Source: Sphingomonadales bacterium (GTDB lineage: Bacteria; Pseudomonadota; Alphaproteobacteria; Sphingomonadales; Sphingomonadaceae). Taken from it: a DNA stretch of 12,759 nt. The stretch lies in NCBI GenBank assembly GCA_018971065.1, contig JAGWVC010000109.1:1-12759 (forward strand), given 5' to 3'. This document shows, in pieces, positions 12,759-12,759 of this stretch (its first letter is position 1; every line of letters starts with the position of its first letter). The notes beneath the pieces were generated by a model. That model searched no databases, was not told the origin of the DNA, and saw only the letters and a list, made by a program, of their open reading frames with translations. A program made the position numbers and the translations under genes.

Positions 12759-12759
12759 G

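Noticed and set aside
1..12759. Mobile element, CRISPR array, prophage or defence island
   Set aside because: No transposase, integrase, direct-repeat array, or abrupt compositional shift is visible; every larger stretch is occupied by ordinary chromosomal gene families.

Overview
The window is a GC-rich chromosomal segment (most third codon positions G or C) that looks like an alphaproteobacterium of the order Sphingomonadales, most like Novosphingobium or Sphingomonas. The evidence is the infA-maf-rng-yacG cluster, a large Gly-rich TonB-dependent receptor of a type familiar from sphingomonads, a copy of the short 'CTTCGACAAGCTCAGG' repeat scattered through many sphingomonad genomes, and a candidate EcfG (general stress response) promoter. 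The taxonomic call is inference from gene content; no rRNA is present. No insertion sequence, CRISPR array, tRNA or phage gene was found, and composition is uniform, so this looks like ordinary chromosome rather than an island.

Layout. (1) 99-2081, minus strand: infA (IF-1), maf (nucleotide pyrophosphatase), a very short RNase E/G-like protein and yacG (gyrase inhibitor), packed with gaps or overlaps of 14, -1 and -4 nt and so almost certainly one translationally coupled operon. (2) 2082-2337: leader and divergent control region. (3) 2338-6332, plus strand: a TonB-dependent outer-membrane receptor followed 50 nt later by a spinster-type MFS transporter, a plausible outer/inner membrane uptake pair. 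(4) 6329-9696, minus strand: MoxR-type AAA+ ATPase, GFA-family zinc protein, CoxE-like VWA protein and LigB/DODA-type extradiol dioxygenase. The first and third are a classic ATPase/VWA chaperone pair; here a GFA gene and a dispersed repeat sit between them. (5) 9798-10049, minus: a small GlsB/YeaQ/YmgE membrane protein behind a candidate EcfG promoter. (6) 10129-12758, minus: a DUF4349-like lipoprotein, a DUF2306-like membrane protein and an alpha/beta hydrolase whose 5' end is cut by the window edge.

The least ordinary signals are non-coding or architectural. A perfect 11-bp GC hairpin buries the Shine-Dalgarno sequence of the MFS gene. A perfect 8-bp inverted repeat sits directly before the receptor start codon. 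A near-perfect 10-bp dyad precedes the lipoprotein ribosome binding site. The EcfG-like promoter is in front of the yeaQ-like gene. The RNase E/G-like protein keeps both catalytic aspartates but lacks the Zn-link and most of the 5'-sensor region. I do not see a clearly new multi-gene defence or mobile system here.
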